Assembly: GCA_020081605.1 (NCBI GenBank)
Contig: JAHREC010000018.1
Location: 2,108,001-2,172,000, forward strand
Direction of reading: 5' to 3'
DNA: 64,000 nucleotides
Origin: Albifimbria verrucaria
Taxonomy: Eukaryota; Ascomycota; Sordariomycetes; Hypocreales; Stachybotryaceae
Below, piece by piece: positions 46,352 to 58,949 of the stretch. Within the stretch, counting starts at the first letter, position 1; each line of letters opens with the position of its first letter. A program made the position numbers and the translations under genes. Under the pieces are notes generated by a model, which was given only the letters and a program-made list of their open reading frames with translations, searched no databases and had not been told where the DNA came from.

Positions 46352-48099
46352 CTAACCGGACGAAGAGTCGGACGCCTTCTTTGGCTTTTCGTCAGATTCA
46401 CCAGCCTTGGACTCGTCTTTGCCCTCGCCGGTCGCACCGGTCGCGCCGTCCTTGTTCTGCTGGTGGGCCGGGTGGTTTGTAAATGTGTGCCACATGGACT
46501 TGAGGAAGCCCTCGTTCTTGTGGGACTCGGGGTCATTAGGGTCAGCTGCGGCGGCGGAAGATCTAAAACCATGAATCAGAATAGTTTCTTAGGCATGCAG
46601 CATCCCATCTTACCTGGCTGATGAAACGTTCATGATGCGCTTGGCGGTCTTATCGCCCATCTCGTCGGCAAGCATCTCAATAATCGTTCGTTCGTTGGCG
46701 CTCAGGTGCTTGGGCATGCTGACCCTGAACTCCACCTTCAAATCGCCCTTTCCACCTCGTCGTCCACTTAGTCGCTTCATACCCAGACCGGAAAGTGTCA
46801 TGGCATCACCGGTGTTGGTTCCAGTAGCGACCTTGACATTGACCGAGCCGTCCAGCGTGGGGATAGAAACCTGGCCACCAAGGATAGCGGTGGTCAAGGG
46901 AATGTTGGCAGTGTACAGAATGTTGGATCCGTCGCGACGGAACTTGGGGTCCTTAGCGACGCGGACAAAGACGTACAAGTCTCCACGCTGGGATCGGACA
47001 CCCTCCTGAGCGAGTTTGCCAGTAGGCGGGGCATCACCCGCGCCATCAACTCTGAGACGCATACCATCCTCAATACCAGCTGGGATATCAACGGTGATAG
47101 TCTTCCTCTCGCGAACCACGCCGTTGCCTGAACAGGTCTTGCATTCGGAACCCTTGGGGATCGTCGAACCAGTACCGCTACAAGCGCCGCATTCAGAAGC
47201 CATCTGGAAACCGCCCTGCATGAAGTGCACCTGGGTGCCAGTTCCGTTGCAAGACTGACAAGGGCTGCGCTTGGTGCCAGTCTTCAAGCCGCTACCGGTA
47301 CATGTTCCGCACGTTGCCAGTGGTGTAATGTTGAGGGTCTTGCTAGTTCCCTTTGCAGCCTCCATGAATGTGATGCTGGCCTGCACTTCGATGTTGTCTC
47401 CCACGAGGATCTCTTGCTGGTATGGGCCGGATCTTCCTCGGCGCCCGCCGAACGGTCCTCCTTGCTGTCCGGTGAATGCCGAGAAGATGTCCTCGAAATT
47501 GAACCCGCCGCCGAATCCTCCTTGTCCACCAAAGCCGCTGAAAGGATTACCACCACCGCCGAAGGGTGGCCTGCGCCGCCGAAGGGATCGCCTCCAGGAG
47601 CACCGCTGGGATCGAAGCCTGCAGCGCCAAACTGGTCATATTGCTCTCTCTTCTTAGGGTCGGAGAGGATCTCATAGGCAGATTGAATATCCGCAAACCT
47701 GTCTTTTGCGTTGGAATCCTTGTTCGTGTCTGGATGGTATTTCTTTGCGAGGCCGTAGTATGCCTTCTTGATCTCGGCCGCCGACGCACTTTTGCTTACG
47801 CCCAGAGCTTGATACGGGTCTTTCTGCGAGAGGCTGTTCGTAGTATGAAAGGACTAGAAATTGTTAGTTCCAAGACATTTAAAGAATGGAGTGTCACCAG
47901 TGATACGTACTCTAGCTGTTGAAGGCTTCTTTTCCTGCCGTCGGAATCCGGGTCTATCGCATGACCCAGCGCGGAACGAAGCTGTATGGAGCTGGGCGCA
48001 TTTATTCAAACACTCTCGGATCTGTTGACGACCAGACAAATGGGTTTGCGCTAGGACTCGGGCAGGAGCCGCGACCTTGAAGAGCAGGTTAGAATTCAT
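46352..48099 (-). CDS. mdj1: Mitochondrial DnaJ chaperone MDJ1
   Basis: Type I Hsp40 of the mitochondrial matrix, partner of mtHsp70 in folding. The start [18 protein letters not shown] at 48099 begins an Arg/Ser-rich, acid-poor presequence. An intron (GTACGT donor, about 47850-47908) precedes [20 protein letters not shown]. The J domain has the HPD triad in [12 protein letters not shown] Gly/Phe-rich linker ([13 protein letters not shown]) follows, then four CxxCxGxG zinc repeats: [24 protein letters not shown] and CKTCSGNG. The client-binding domain ends near [11 protein letters not shown] last intron at about 46564-46614 leads to a charged tail ending KKASDSSSG. One break at GGG 47564-47566 (+ strand) in the Gly/Phe region is repaired by one base. 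Confidence 0.95.
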
Positions 48100-48167
48100 T
48101 TTGGGCCACAGTGATTCATCTGCCCTGAACCAAAGATGGGCTGCCAGAGTGGTAAAATAGCAATCGG

Positions 48168-48558
48168 TTATCTTCTAGCTTGGAGGCTTCTTTGGTTTCT
48201 TTTGGATTCGATGAGATCGAGACCTATCCCAACTTTTTTCCGAGCTAACGCCGGACCGGTACTTTGAGTTGCCTGAGGCGCAAATGCCGTCATTACCCGT
48301 CCAGTGGAGCCTGCTGGGACGGTTGATAAGGGTGCACTTTGAGACGGCTTATCTGCATGCACGACAGGAGAGAAGACCACACTTGTCGAAGGGATATTTG
48401 AAATTCGACATCGTAAAGGCCAACTGGCGGCTTAAAATCTTTGTATAGTGACCGCTAGACGGAGCTATCGGTGCGGCCATTGGCGTCTGTGGGGTGTTTC
48501 GGTACACCGATAAGCGGGCTGAAGACATTTCAAATTTGGCTGTCTTCAACGAGGCCAT
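48168..48558 (-). CDS. Possible small hypothetical protein
   Basis: Two minus-strand frames abut here: one starting MASLKTAKFEMSSARLS at 48558 and one ending ESKRNQRSLQARR at 48168. They can be joined in a short C run near 48392-48394, in the same way as the broken genes nearby. The joined product would be about 130 residues, Ser/Thr/Pro/Ala-rich and basic at the end. I recognise no domain and found no clear start context. It may be a lineage-specific small protein or only an upstream region of MDJ1. Confidence 0.25.
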
Positions 48559-48809
48559 GCTCCTCTTACGTCCGTGGTTGACATAAAACACCAACAGTAA
48601 ACTGCTCTGTAGAATTCTAGTTCTGCTATCTATTTGCGTCCAGCTACCCTTGCTTGTGACATGAAACGTATGGCGAAACCAAACAGTCAGTAAAAAAGCA
48701 CCATATGTAGAATGCAAGACAATATAACCAAAGACACTCTCGAGAGTCTGCCTAACACCGTAACGCCGCCGTATGCACCTTTTCAACAGAATGCTGGGTA
48801 TTTTTCCTA

Positions 48810-49470
48810 TCATTGGTCCGCATCAAACTCCTTTCGAGTAGGGGCAATATTCTTCGCAGAATTCTCAGTCCGCAACTTGTAGATGAAATCAACAATGACG
48901 TCGTTCTCCTGAACACCCATTCCGTTGAAATGTTTGCGTACGGCCAGGGCTAAGCGGTCCTTGCTTTGCCGGCGGGCATGTTTCTTGCGAGCCATTGTTG
49001 GGGAATGCAAGCCGATGCCGCCTGGCTGCGATAGCAGGGTCTGGTGGTACGAGCTGGCGAAGGAGGTGGGAGTGTTGAGGTGGTGTTCGCGGCGGTAGGC
49101 GTGAAGGGCGTCTCGATCGAAAGTGGACCAATGAAGCTATATGTTTAATATGTCAGTCACACGTTCTTCTATTGTCGGAAGGCGGATAAGAGGCGCGGCC
49201 GACGCCTAGTTTCCTTGCAGTCGAGGCAGTCGGCCACAGTCGCTCGGTAGAGGGTTGCACGTACGCTTGGCGCCGCCGGCTCGGTTGCGACTTGTGATGG
49301 CACAGATGTGGGCGCAACCGGGGTTCTCGGTTCTGGGTAGCGCTCGTCTGGCTGGCTACACGACGCATTTTCGTAGACGTCGCGGCACTGGTACTCTTCT
49401 CCTTTGTGCCGCCGATCGCAGCATCCGACTTGGTATCGTCATGGTTGCGGGAGGACTTGGGAGGCGGCAT
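48810..49470 (-). CDS. SAP30 Sin3-binding domain protein
   Basis: Likely subunit of a Sin3/Rpd3-type histone deacetylase complex. Exon 1 (49470-49265) encodes a Ser/Thr/Lys-rich leader starting MPPPKSSRNHDDTKSDA. A 128-nt intron (49264-49137; GTACGT donor, CTGAC branch) leads to exon 2 (49136-48810). That exon starts LHWSTFDRDALHAYRREHHL and continues with PTMARKKHARRQSKDRLALAV and VRKHFNGMGVQENDVIVDFIY, the conserved SAP30 block. Phase 0 joining works only if a CC (GG on + at 49350-49351) gains one base; otherwise exon 1 is in the wrong frame. The domain assignment is from memory of fungal SAP30 homologues. Confidence 0.8.
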
Positions 49471-52400
49471 CTCTCAGAAGTCTGGGTGGAGAAATATTTG
49501 AGAAATGCAAGTAGAAATTGTTCAAACGATTCTTGCGCTGAAGAGTGAGCGGCGGTCACATTGTCTGGCGTCGTCGCAACTGTGTGGTGTGGGTATGACG
49601 GTGCACACGATGCAAGGCGGATGGGAAGAAAGATGGGCAAATTTTGGGGAGGGCCGGATTCTGGGCAGAGGGTCCCCCGATAGCGCTTGGCCCAGTACAG
49701 CGCTGTTAGCCGCCTGCCCACGCGATAGCGCGCCGCGGCACTGACTCTGCCTGTACATAATCCGGAGTACATGCTAACGCTACGCTACGTAACTCTGCCT
49801 GCCCTGCCAGCGTCATCTGGTCCCGGCTGAAGTGGGGCACCAGGAAACTCCTCCGCCTTTGCATCTCGTCTGGTGTGTCCTGGCTGGAGATCGGTCAATC
49901 GCTGCCGTCACGCAATCCATCCTGTCGCCGCAACTCTCCTGCTCTCGCCGCTAGCCGTTGATAACCCTGAATTTCTAAAACAGGCCTGGCTGAGGGATCG
50001 ACATTCAGCTCTTGTGGCTTCGCATGGGCAACCCTACACGATGCCAGACGACGTCGTCGGCTCGGCCATCTGCAAGTCGTGGCGAAGGCAGGTCGTTTCG
50101 AAGACAAGCCACTCGCACGATAAGATGGCAATCACCCTGTCACCTGGCGTCCCAAGCAATGAGCGAGCATGTCGCCTTCTTATTACGAATAGTAGATGGT
50201 CAGGATCCCTTCGCGCAAGGCCATTGCGGGGTCATCTCTACAGAGCCAGCCCTTGGCCTTCATCTAACCAGATCCAGTACAGTGTCGAGCCTGGGATGCA
50301 GAAAGCTGTCGTCACGTCGGTAACGGTTATGGAAACTGGTGTCAAAGTGAGGGACTGGAAATATCTTGCACTCAGCCGGGATGGCGCATATGGAAAGTTC
50401 CATCTGCACTTCTTTACCGTTTTTGTTTCAGCATGACTGAAGAGATCAGAGGTAACTCCATACCTTCCCCAAGTTTCGGTCGACACAGAATACTCCGTTG
50501 CCTGCACTCGGATTTGTTCACTACGTCCGCCTGAGGTACCCAACAACAGCGCTTTCAGCCATACCCATATACAAAGCCGCGCCAATAGCCAGTTGGGCCC
50601 CTAGACCATGCGGACACGGCGGGCCCAGCCGCTTGGTTTTGGTTTTCTCCGCTGTGGGTACCAGGAGGACGGCGACCCCACGAGGCCTGGTTGGTGCACC
50701 CCAAAACTCCACGCCCTAGATCTGGAGGAGGTGGGTCGGAGACAGGAAAACTCCAGATTCGAGTGAGAGCCAAGCTCGGGGCTACAGCTCCTACATGATG
50801 CCATCCCAGATCATCATGCTAGTCTGTCGGGGTGCTGCCGCCTCACTTTCTCCTCGGTTGGTTGTGCGACGCGCCGGCCTCAACCCAGCCTCAACCCACT
50901 CGGTTCACGGCGACTGGATGGAACCGCACGGTGACTGAGGACGCATCCTTCCCGCCTCCCTGGTGGTATCTCCTTTTTCAACCATGTGCATCCACTAAGG
51001 TATGTGTGGCTTGAAAGTTGCTTCTGTATAATGTGGGGTCATCAAATCATTGACCAAGGTGCTGGTCATGTGCTGATGGGGATGTTCTTCCCACGCGTGG
51101 AATCCGAGCCTATGGTTTTGACAGTCGGCAGTGATACAGAAACCGTCAACCTTGTGCCATGTCAATCTTGCAAAGCTCGGATGATATGGTCCCGGAAGCT
51201 ACCACCAGTGCACAGTGGTGTTCTCGGCTATCTACGTTGCTTTTCTGTCACGACACCCTTCCTGTTCCGTCCCTGCATGAACGAATAGATTGAAGCCGCT
51301 AGGTGATAGATATGATGTTAGCAATATTAACAGCTTCTGGCGAAAATCGTCCCAAGTGGGATATGTCTGTGCAACCCAAGTCTTGAGGAGATTAAAGTCC
51401 AAATTCGCCAGGTGGGTGCATTATTGGGAAACACCATAGCTGGCTTACAACGGCACGTCTTCCGCACATTCATGATTCCAGTGGTCATCTAGCGTCATTG
51501 AGCTGAGCATGTCTTAATTTGATTATCAAGCACGGTGTGTTTATCCTAGCATCAAACCCTCAAATGTCTTGACCAAAATCTCCGGAGATGCTGGATAGCC
51601 GCTTACACTTATGGTTGCTTTTGTCGTTCTACGGACGAGGGCAGACAGACAAGGATTACCTGGCCTCCGCATCTTCCGTCTTGGACTTAGTACGTATTAG
51701 GGACCTACCTGGAAATGGCGCATCCATCGATGCGCTAGGTTCTCGGTGTGGCTGCTCGATGCGCGCATACACCACTGGGAGTAACCGTGTCCAAGCGGGA
51801 AATAAGAAGAACATAGTCTAGTGCAAGATTGAAATTAACACAATATTATTGAAACCTGGGCAGCTAGAGATGGAAGATGCCCAATACATGAGGTGTTGAT
51901 TGCTCAGATCCCTTACCGAAGCAGGGCACCCAACGAGGATCCCCTCTGGGATGTCCAAGCCTGTGGCTTTGTCCAGGGTTATGTTGCACAAGCTTGGATC
52001 GCCACGCCCCAGAACTATTCTTGGGATGGTCCAGCAACATGGTCAACAAGCAGCGCCGTGCATAGCAGATGGCTCACCTGGTCTCTGTGGCGAGTTTGGT
52101 TGGGGGCACTTCTGGAGAAGAGGTATTTGCTATCTTGGAGGGTTGTGGCTCAACCAGCCAGCTTTCTGCGAGGCCTTACCATTTTCATGCTCATTATTGC
52201 GCTGGGACAATCGACATATACCTTCCAAAAGGGCAGTTTGTGATTGCTGAAACTAGGATGCGTGCCATGGGCTGCTTTGTAGCAGACGTAGTGGAGGCAA
52301 GCGATGGGTAGGTTCAATACCAAGCACCCCCAAAGGTTGCTGGAGGATGCGCGAGGGCCCCTAGGACTCCGGGTCCTATCCATACCCCAGAAAAACTCCG

Positions 52401-54911
52401 TGGCATGTCTGGTCTGGTCTGGTACGCCGTCATGCAGCAGGGCTTCAAGCTTGAACTCATGGCGCAACCGCAGAAACAGGTAGGCCGCCACAGAATGCAT
52501 CCGTCGGCACCTCGGTAGAGAAGCTGGGAAAGTGTTGAATCGCGGAGGAGACACGCTCTCAGCTGTCGCATCCAGGGGTTTCAGCCCGGGGAGCAATATG
52601 GACAAAGCAGTTTATGCAGTTGGCGCTTCGCGAAGGGAAAATGGGGCCTCAAGGGAGCTTGAGCCTCAGGGGCCGGCACTCGCTCGCCGCTTCCTAGGTA
52701 TCAGGGAGACATCATCACCAGATAGGAGAGAGATATCGACCAGCATTTGTTAGTAACCGGCTTTAGTGAGTTATCTTTTTGGTTTGAGACTGGTTGAGAG
52801 TGAAGAATGGGCAATGGCGGATCTGTCTCAGTGGTGTGGAGGTTCGACATCGAGCAGGGGCTGGGGGTTGAGTGGGCCGGCCTAAACCAGCCTTTACCCA
52901 GGTGCGTTCTGAAGGTACCTGGTGTACATGGCTCAGGGAGGGTCGTGTGGCCCAGCAGGTACCCAGTAGGTAATGATAAAACGTGTACACTCGGCGGGCT
53001 GTTCTGTATCTTATCCTATATAGATACAGATAACAACGTCCCCAGGCCTGAAATCACTTGGCTTGCTGGAAGGTCCGTCGATCGCGTCAAGGAATCACAG
53101 GAAACAGTGTCAACCCGAAGCGTGTTGGCGCTGGTAAGAGTTGTCATGCGTCTTACATTGGGTTGGTGCCTGTGCCGAAGAGTGGCCTCTGCCTGCTAAC
53201 GCACTACCTACCTCCTACTGCCTGTACTTGGGTAATCATGATTCTTGTACGTACCCATGTACCGACCGACCTCACCTGGGGAAGCCTCAGCCCATAAGAC
53301 CCCCACCCTCCACTTCCCTTCCGCATAACACTTGCTCTCTCCCTCACATTGTATTCTGCTCTGCTCAACGCTCCAAGCACATGTCCTATCCTGCGCTGCG
53401 CTGCGCTCGTCTCTGAGATCTTCGGTCCTTTAACGCTGCAGGATATCCTTTACGACGCTGTATGTGCTTTCCCACCTCGTCTTCGTCTTCATGTTTGTCT
53501 TCATCCTAACTGCCCGATCTGCCTGCCGCTACCCTAATTCCCCGTTTCCCTTTTACTTTCCAAACGAACTCCACTGCGGGCGCTTTCGGGAGCGCCCGTC
53601 GTTCGTCCCAATGCCTACACACGCGCATCACAGTTGCGCTACGGACACGGACTCGTTCCCAAGGGGATCGAGTTTTGATCCATGCGCATTCGAGTTGAGC
53701 AGCGCGCAAGTCGGTCCATGTCCCTCCCGCAAGTGCGCAAGAGTTCACATTTCATTTTGGCCATTTCGAGTTTGGTTGCTCTCCTTGATATGTGCCACGC
53801 GACGGCTCTGAGTCGCCTTCGCGGTGCCACAATTCCCCAGATTCTCAGTCAAATATCACCCTTCGAGTTGCGCGCGAACCTCTCGGCTCTCCTAGGATGC
53901 ATCCACAAGGTACTCTCGTGCGACGCAGGACGAACTGGCATGTTCACTTCGCCGCTACCCAGATGCGCGATCCCTTTACCTCCATTCTTCTCTCTATCTC
54001 AATTGCTCCGTCAACCACACGAACGTGCTGCCAGCCAAAGCGGCTGACCTGTCCATCTCCGGCACTTCCACACCCACCTCTCACGGCGTACCCTGCCTGC
54101 ATGTGCCCGCGTTGCTTGACGCTGTTGCCAAGTTGACTTAGCTATGCACGCCCCTCGATCTACACCATAAGGAGCTTCCGGTCCTGATTGCGAGCCTATC
54201 TCCTTGTCTTTCGCTCGACCTTTATATGACCACGTCTTGTCGCCGAACCGAGATCCATCAGGGACTGGCCAGCAACCCCTATTTTCGCTTGCCGCTGTCT
54301 TTTCCCGCACTGCAACCTTCACCCGCTTCTCATCCGTGCCTCCACCTCCCGTTATTCTCTCTCAATTCAAATGTGCTCTTTTCACCCTGAATTTCTCATT
54401 TGAATTCAAGCCTCAATATCATCCTAGCCATACCATTCTGGGAGCTTCTCGGGGCCTCAATGCCATATGTTGAGGTAGCTGACCTTTTAATAGTTGTTTA
54501 CGTGGTTCTGGTATCGAGCTCAGTCGCTTCTGTGAGCTGAGAGCCTCGTCGTCAACGATCCTTCCAGGCCAGCTCGCTCTCGCTGTTTTCAAGCGTATTC
54601 GACATCTTATTTGTCGTTTTCTCCGTCGGCCATGTTCTAAATGATTTCGCCTCGTCTTCTAGTCCACAGAGGCTACTAGGACCAGGCGCGGGTAAGGCAC
54701 TTGAGCAACCTGCAAAACTCAGCCGTTGGCGCCGCCCCAACTCAATCGTTTAAGTGGCATAAACGGCACCCAATCTTATTTGATTGTTTGTCACTTTGCC
54801 CGGTTCTCCATTATTCAGACCATTCTGCTATTCTTATCTACACGGACGGCAACCGACGGTCCAGCAACTTCGACCAGTCGCATCAGTTTTGCAAATAACT
54901 TCCATCTCATC
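49471..54911. other. 5.4 kb intergenic region upstream of the C2H2 factor
   Basis: No supportable gene. Frames are below about 190 codons, overlap on both strands and show no domain. From about 53,280 to 54,900 the plus strand is pyrimidine-rich and probably holds the promoter and a long leader of the downstream transcription factor. A GCTGC repeat lies at 53,392-53,407 and GTACC-type motifs near 52,910-52,970 and 53,245-53,265. Confidence 0.55.
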
Positions 54912-57900
54912 ATGGCTTCCATCATCGCGCCTCAACCTCGTGACGTCAAACCAGTGTTACCTGTTTCACCAGCAAGTTCGGGCACCATGATCACGGGTCA
55001 TGATGGTCAGAATGGCTCACCCATGGACGGGTCCGAAGTTGTGAATCAGCATCATCGAAACAACTCGTTTGGAAATGACGATGATATTGAAGATGATGAT
55101 GAACCTGGTAGCGCAATTCAGGGCCAATCACACGGTCCCTCAAACCCAGATGGACCCTCCCGCAAGAGGAGACGTAGTCGCAAGGGTCTTGACAAGAGGT
55201 TTGAGTGTACAGCCGAAGGCTGTGGGAAGAGCTATTCCAGAGCTGAGCATCTGTAAGCAATCGACTCTCCTCCCGCGTGACTATTTGTTCTCCAAGCCCT
55301 GTACTAATGATCTTATAGTTATCGCCATCAATTAAACCACAACTCGAAATCTGCTTTTCATTGTTCATTTCCTGACTGCACTCGTACATTCGTCCGTGGG
55401 GATTTACTGAAGCGGCATATGGATCGTCATGCAGCAAAGGGCTCTCAGTTGAATCGACGAGATTCCATGGTAAGCCATGTTGGTCCGCTGAACACACCTT
55501 CTTCGGCCTCGCCTGAGACGAGTCGCGCAAATTCAATCTTCGTCAAGACACGTACTCCCGGCATGTACAATTCTCCCCAAGACCCATCCGCAAGTCCTTT
55601 CAGCCCCATCAGTAACACGCCGCCAACGGCGTATACGAACGGCACAAATACGAGCGGCATGGAAAATTACATGGGAGACTCAGCATTTAATCACGGGGAG
55701 GACTTACACCTAGACGGCAATCTTCTAGTGGGACGGCACGACCAGCTTTGCAAACTAATATGGATTCTTATGGTGTACTTTCACCCATATCGACACAGCC
55801 AGGCTACCAGAGCCATCAAACCAACACACCACAAGCTCCGACGTTTGTACCTCAGCAGAACGTGTTACCCTTCAATCTTCCGCCCGCACAATACTCCAAT
55901 GTGCATAACTCACCCGCTCGAGATTCCTCGCGATCATTTCCCAGGAACCCAGCTACAGACTCAGCACATCCACAGCCAAGCGACTTGGTGATGCTTGATC
56001 AAATGGCCATGCCAGGTACAGTCCCAGTTTTCGGCAGCGATGGAGCGCTTAACAAGTCTCCATATGTTGGCATGCCTGAAGATTTCATGGCATATCTTTT
56101 CAACTTCCCCTTCAGGTGATGGCTCCAGCTCCCCAATGAGCCAGGTAATGCCAGGGCCATACTCAAAGTAAGAACTCGTAAATCTATTTTCGCTATGTGT
56201 ACTAACCAAGCCAGCTATGGCGATCTCCATAACAACCAATACTCTGTCCCCTATTTCGGCAGTGATGGTATGAGCATGGGATATTTTCCTACACCGCCTC
56301 AGCAAATCATGGCAGTCACCAATCTTCTTGATCAAAACGTGCCAGAGGCTACACTCTCTGAAGAAAAGAGCCAAGAGATATTCGACTTCATCAAAGAACG
56401 CTTTCACGAAAACGACCATGCTCCGCTTGAACGTCAACGAGACAGCATATTGGAAGGCGACCGTACAAACCCCGACCACATGCTCAGCAAAGGATGATGC
56501 AAGCATACATTGGCTCATACTGGTATCATTTCAGCGACCAGATGCCCATATTGCATAAGCCCACATTCTTCCCCGACAAGACGCCAATGTTGCTTCTCTT
56601 GGCCATGATGACCATTGGAGCCGCGTGCCTGGACAGGAGCAACGGGCCAAAGGTGACAAAAGCTGGTGCCAAATTATCCAACTTCCTTGCCTGGCATCTC
56701 CGCTGGGAGATCTTCATGGACGTGAATTTCAGGCCGCCAGCAAAGCTGTGGATTTTCCAAACATTGATACTTCTAGAACTATACGAAAAGATGTACTCAA
56801 CCCGAGAGCTACACGAGCGAGCCCATATTCACCATGCAACCACAATTACACTTATGCGTCGTGGGCGCTCACTTATCGGCAAGACCACTCTAGACTCTCC
56901 TCCCAACCCTCGCGATGCCGGCAGTCGTGGATCGCGGCAATCATCGACCTCAGGTGGATCGCACAATCCAGAGGATTGGTGGAACCATTGGATAACCAAT
57001 GAGGCAACGCGACGTGCCGCTTTCGCCGCCTTTATAATTGATTCAATCCATGCGACAATGTTTGGACATTCCGCAGTCATGGCGGCACATGAAATGAGAT
57101 TGCCGCTGCCTTGCGATGAAACGCTGTGGAAAGCTACCAGCAGCGCCGAGGTTGGCCGCATTGAATCAAACCTTATGTCTCAAGGCATCAAGCCCATCTC
57201 GTTTCTGGAAGGCATCAAGCGAACCTTGATGAATCAAGAAGTCAAGACCAATTCGTTTGGACGTACGATCCTTATGGCTGGGTTGTTGAGCGTAACTTGG
57301 CACATGCATCAGCGAGATCTCCAGGTGAACATTCTTGGTGGAGGGGTCATCCAGGCTCTCGGAGGCCGGGACAAGTGGCGAGCGACTCTGACCCGGGCTT
57401 ATGATTCCTGGAAGGCTGATTTCGACCATGCCCTACAGCAGAGTGAACATAGCACTGACCCGTACCGCTATGATGCAGCCAAGCGGAAGGAGTTTAATAT
57501 CGTGTTTGAAAGCCGCACCGTGTTGCATCATCTTGCACACATGGCTATGCACGCGGATATCGTGGACTGTCAGATGTTTGCTCGTGCCAAGCGATTACTC
57601 GGCAGGGCCATTGGCTCACAGGAATTTAGCAGTGCTCAACGGCGGATAAAGGACTCTTGGGCACCATCGGCACGGGCACGCGATGCTACCTTTACGCCCT
57701 GAAATTTCTATCTTCTGTCCTACTACCTGTCGGATCCGGTTCGTCACCTTTGGGGAGCTACGACCAAGACAAGTTTTACGGAGCCCATGACGATGTCCTT
57801 CTTAACCGGCCATGGGTGCTGTACTTTGCTGCTCTCGTTGTGTGGTGTTACGGCTTTGCCCTAGAAGGCCCCTGCGGCGGCTCATCGCTTCATAGCTCGG

Positions 57901-58118
57901 AGACGGAGCAGATGGAGCAGATGCGGGACTACTTAGTCAAGTATGGAAGCATCACCGATCCGAATGAATTAAGGATGCTGAAAGGTCTCAACAACAATAC
58001 GGCACTTCTGGTATTTCTGAAAGCCTCGTTCGAGAATAGTCGCTGGGAACTGTTGCATGAGGGCTCGAATTTGCTGAACAACTGCATCGTTCTCAACTCT
58101 GGTGGCAACGTTGTATGA
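54912..58118 (+). CDS. C2H2 zinc-finger / fungal_trans transcription factor
   Basis: Nuclear regulator with two N-terminal C2H2 fingers and a fungal-specific transcription factor domain, an arrangement like S. pombe Klf1. The start MASIIAPQPRDVKPVLP at 54912 precedes an acidic stretch and a basic RKRRRSRKG. The fingers are CTAEGC...HLYRHQLNH, split by an intron at about 55255-55318, and CSFPDC...LLKRHMDRH. A Ser/Pro/Thr/Asn-rich region follows, with an intron at about 56170-56213. The regulatory domain has SYWYHFSDQMPILHKPTFF, LLLAMMTIGAACLDRS, WRAFIFD-like TRRAAFAAFIIDSIHATMF and MRLPLPCDETLWKA. Breaks are at TTT 55747, CCCC 56107 (two bases short), AAA 56489 and TTT 57691. It has an unusually long upstream gap. 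Target genes are unknown. Confidence 0.88.
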
Positions 58119-58949
58119 GCAACTTGAGCCTTGATTCAAAGGTTCTCTTTGAGGGGTTGAGCCTCGGACGGTTCAAGATAAGGCTTGGTGGGAGAAATTT
58201 CTCCAGCGATGCGACATTTGTTGACCTGCTGGCGGTTGTCTTGGCCATGTAAAAGATTGGCATAGCTTTTGATTTCTTACACAATACCCCATTTGTTCTT
58301 TATATATACCTTGTTTTGCGAGAAGCGAACAGTCATCGAGACACGATGGTAGAGCAATATGATTTTTCTTCATGTCAAACTTGATGAAATGCTTGGATCA
58401 TGGTACTGTGTCACGAGGATTAGAATGATGGATGGGGTTTCAGCCGTCCACAATACTAGTTGTAATCAAAAGACCGAACTTAGTTACAGGTACTAAGTGT
58501 TCACCGTGTACAAGCGTACTTGTGATTGGGTGAAGGGCAAAGCATCGTCATGGAGCACTCAGTCCCATCTAGTACCAGCCCTATGTGATTGCTCCAAGCT
58601 TCAGTCTCTATAGTCATCTTGTAGCGGAAGATTTGTCTGATAAGGGAATTTTCCTGCTCTAACTATTAGCGCAAGATCCGTTAACAGTAGGGTATCAGAT
58701 TAGCTAGCGACTAAAGCCAACGCTGTACCGTCTACATTGCAGGTACTCTCTCTGTAAGTCGGGACGATTTGTCGTTGGCAAAGCGGAGACAAGGCATCAT
58801 TAAGTCCGATAGGCGGTCATGACCTTTACTCATCAACCCACCCCAATTGCGTGCGCCCACATTCCTGTAAGCCAGCCGCAGCCTACTATCGTCGGCTTCA
58901 ACACCAAGGCGGAATCCCAACATCCCGGACAGGGACTGGCATTGCGGAC
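58119..58949. other. Intergenic region between the C2H2 factor and the F-box gene
   Basis: About 0.8 kb holding the 3' flank of the transcription factor and the promoter of the F-box gene; no gene or motif recognised. Confidence 0.5.

Noticed and set aside
49873..50436. 187-codon frame in the 5.4 kb gap
   Set aside because: No domain, no intron signals consistent with a gene, and overlapping frames of similar size on both strands.
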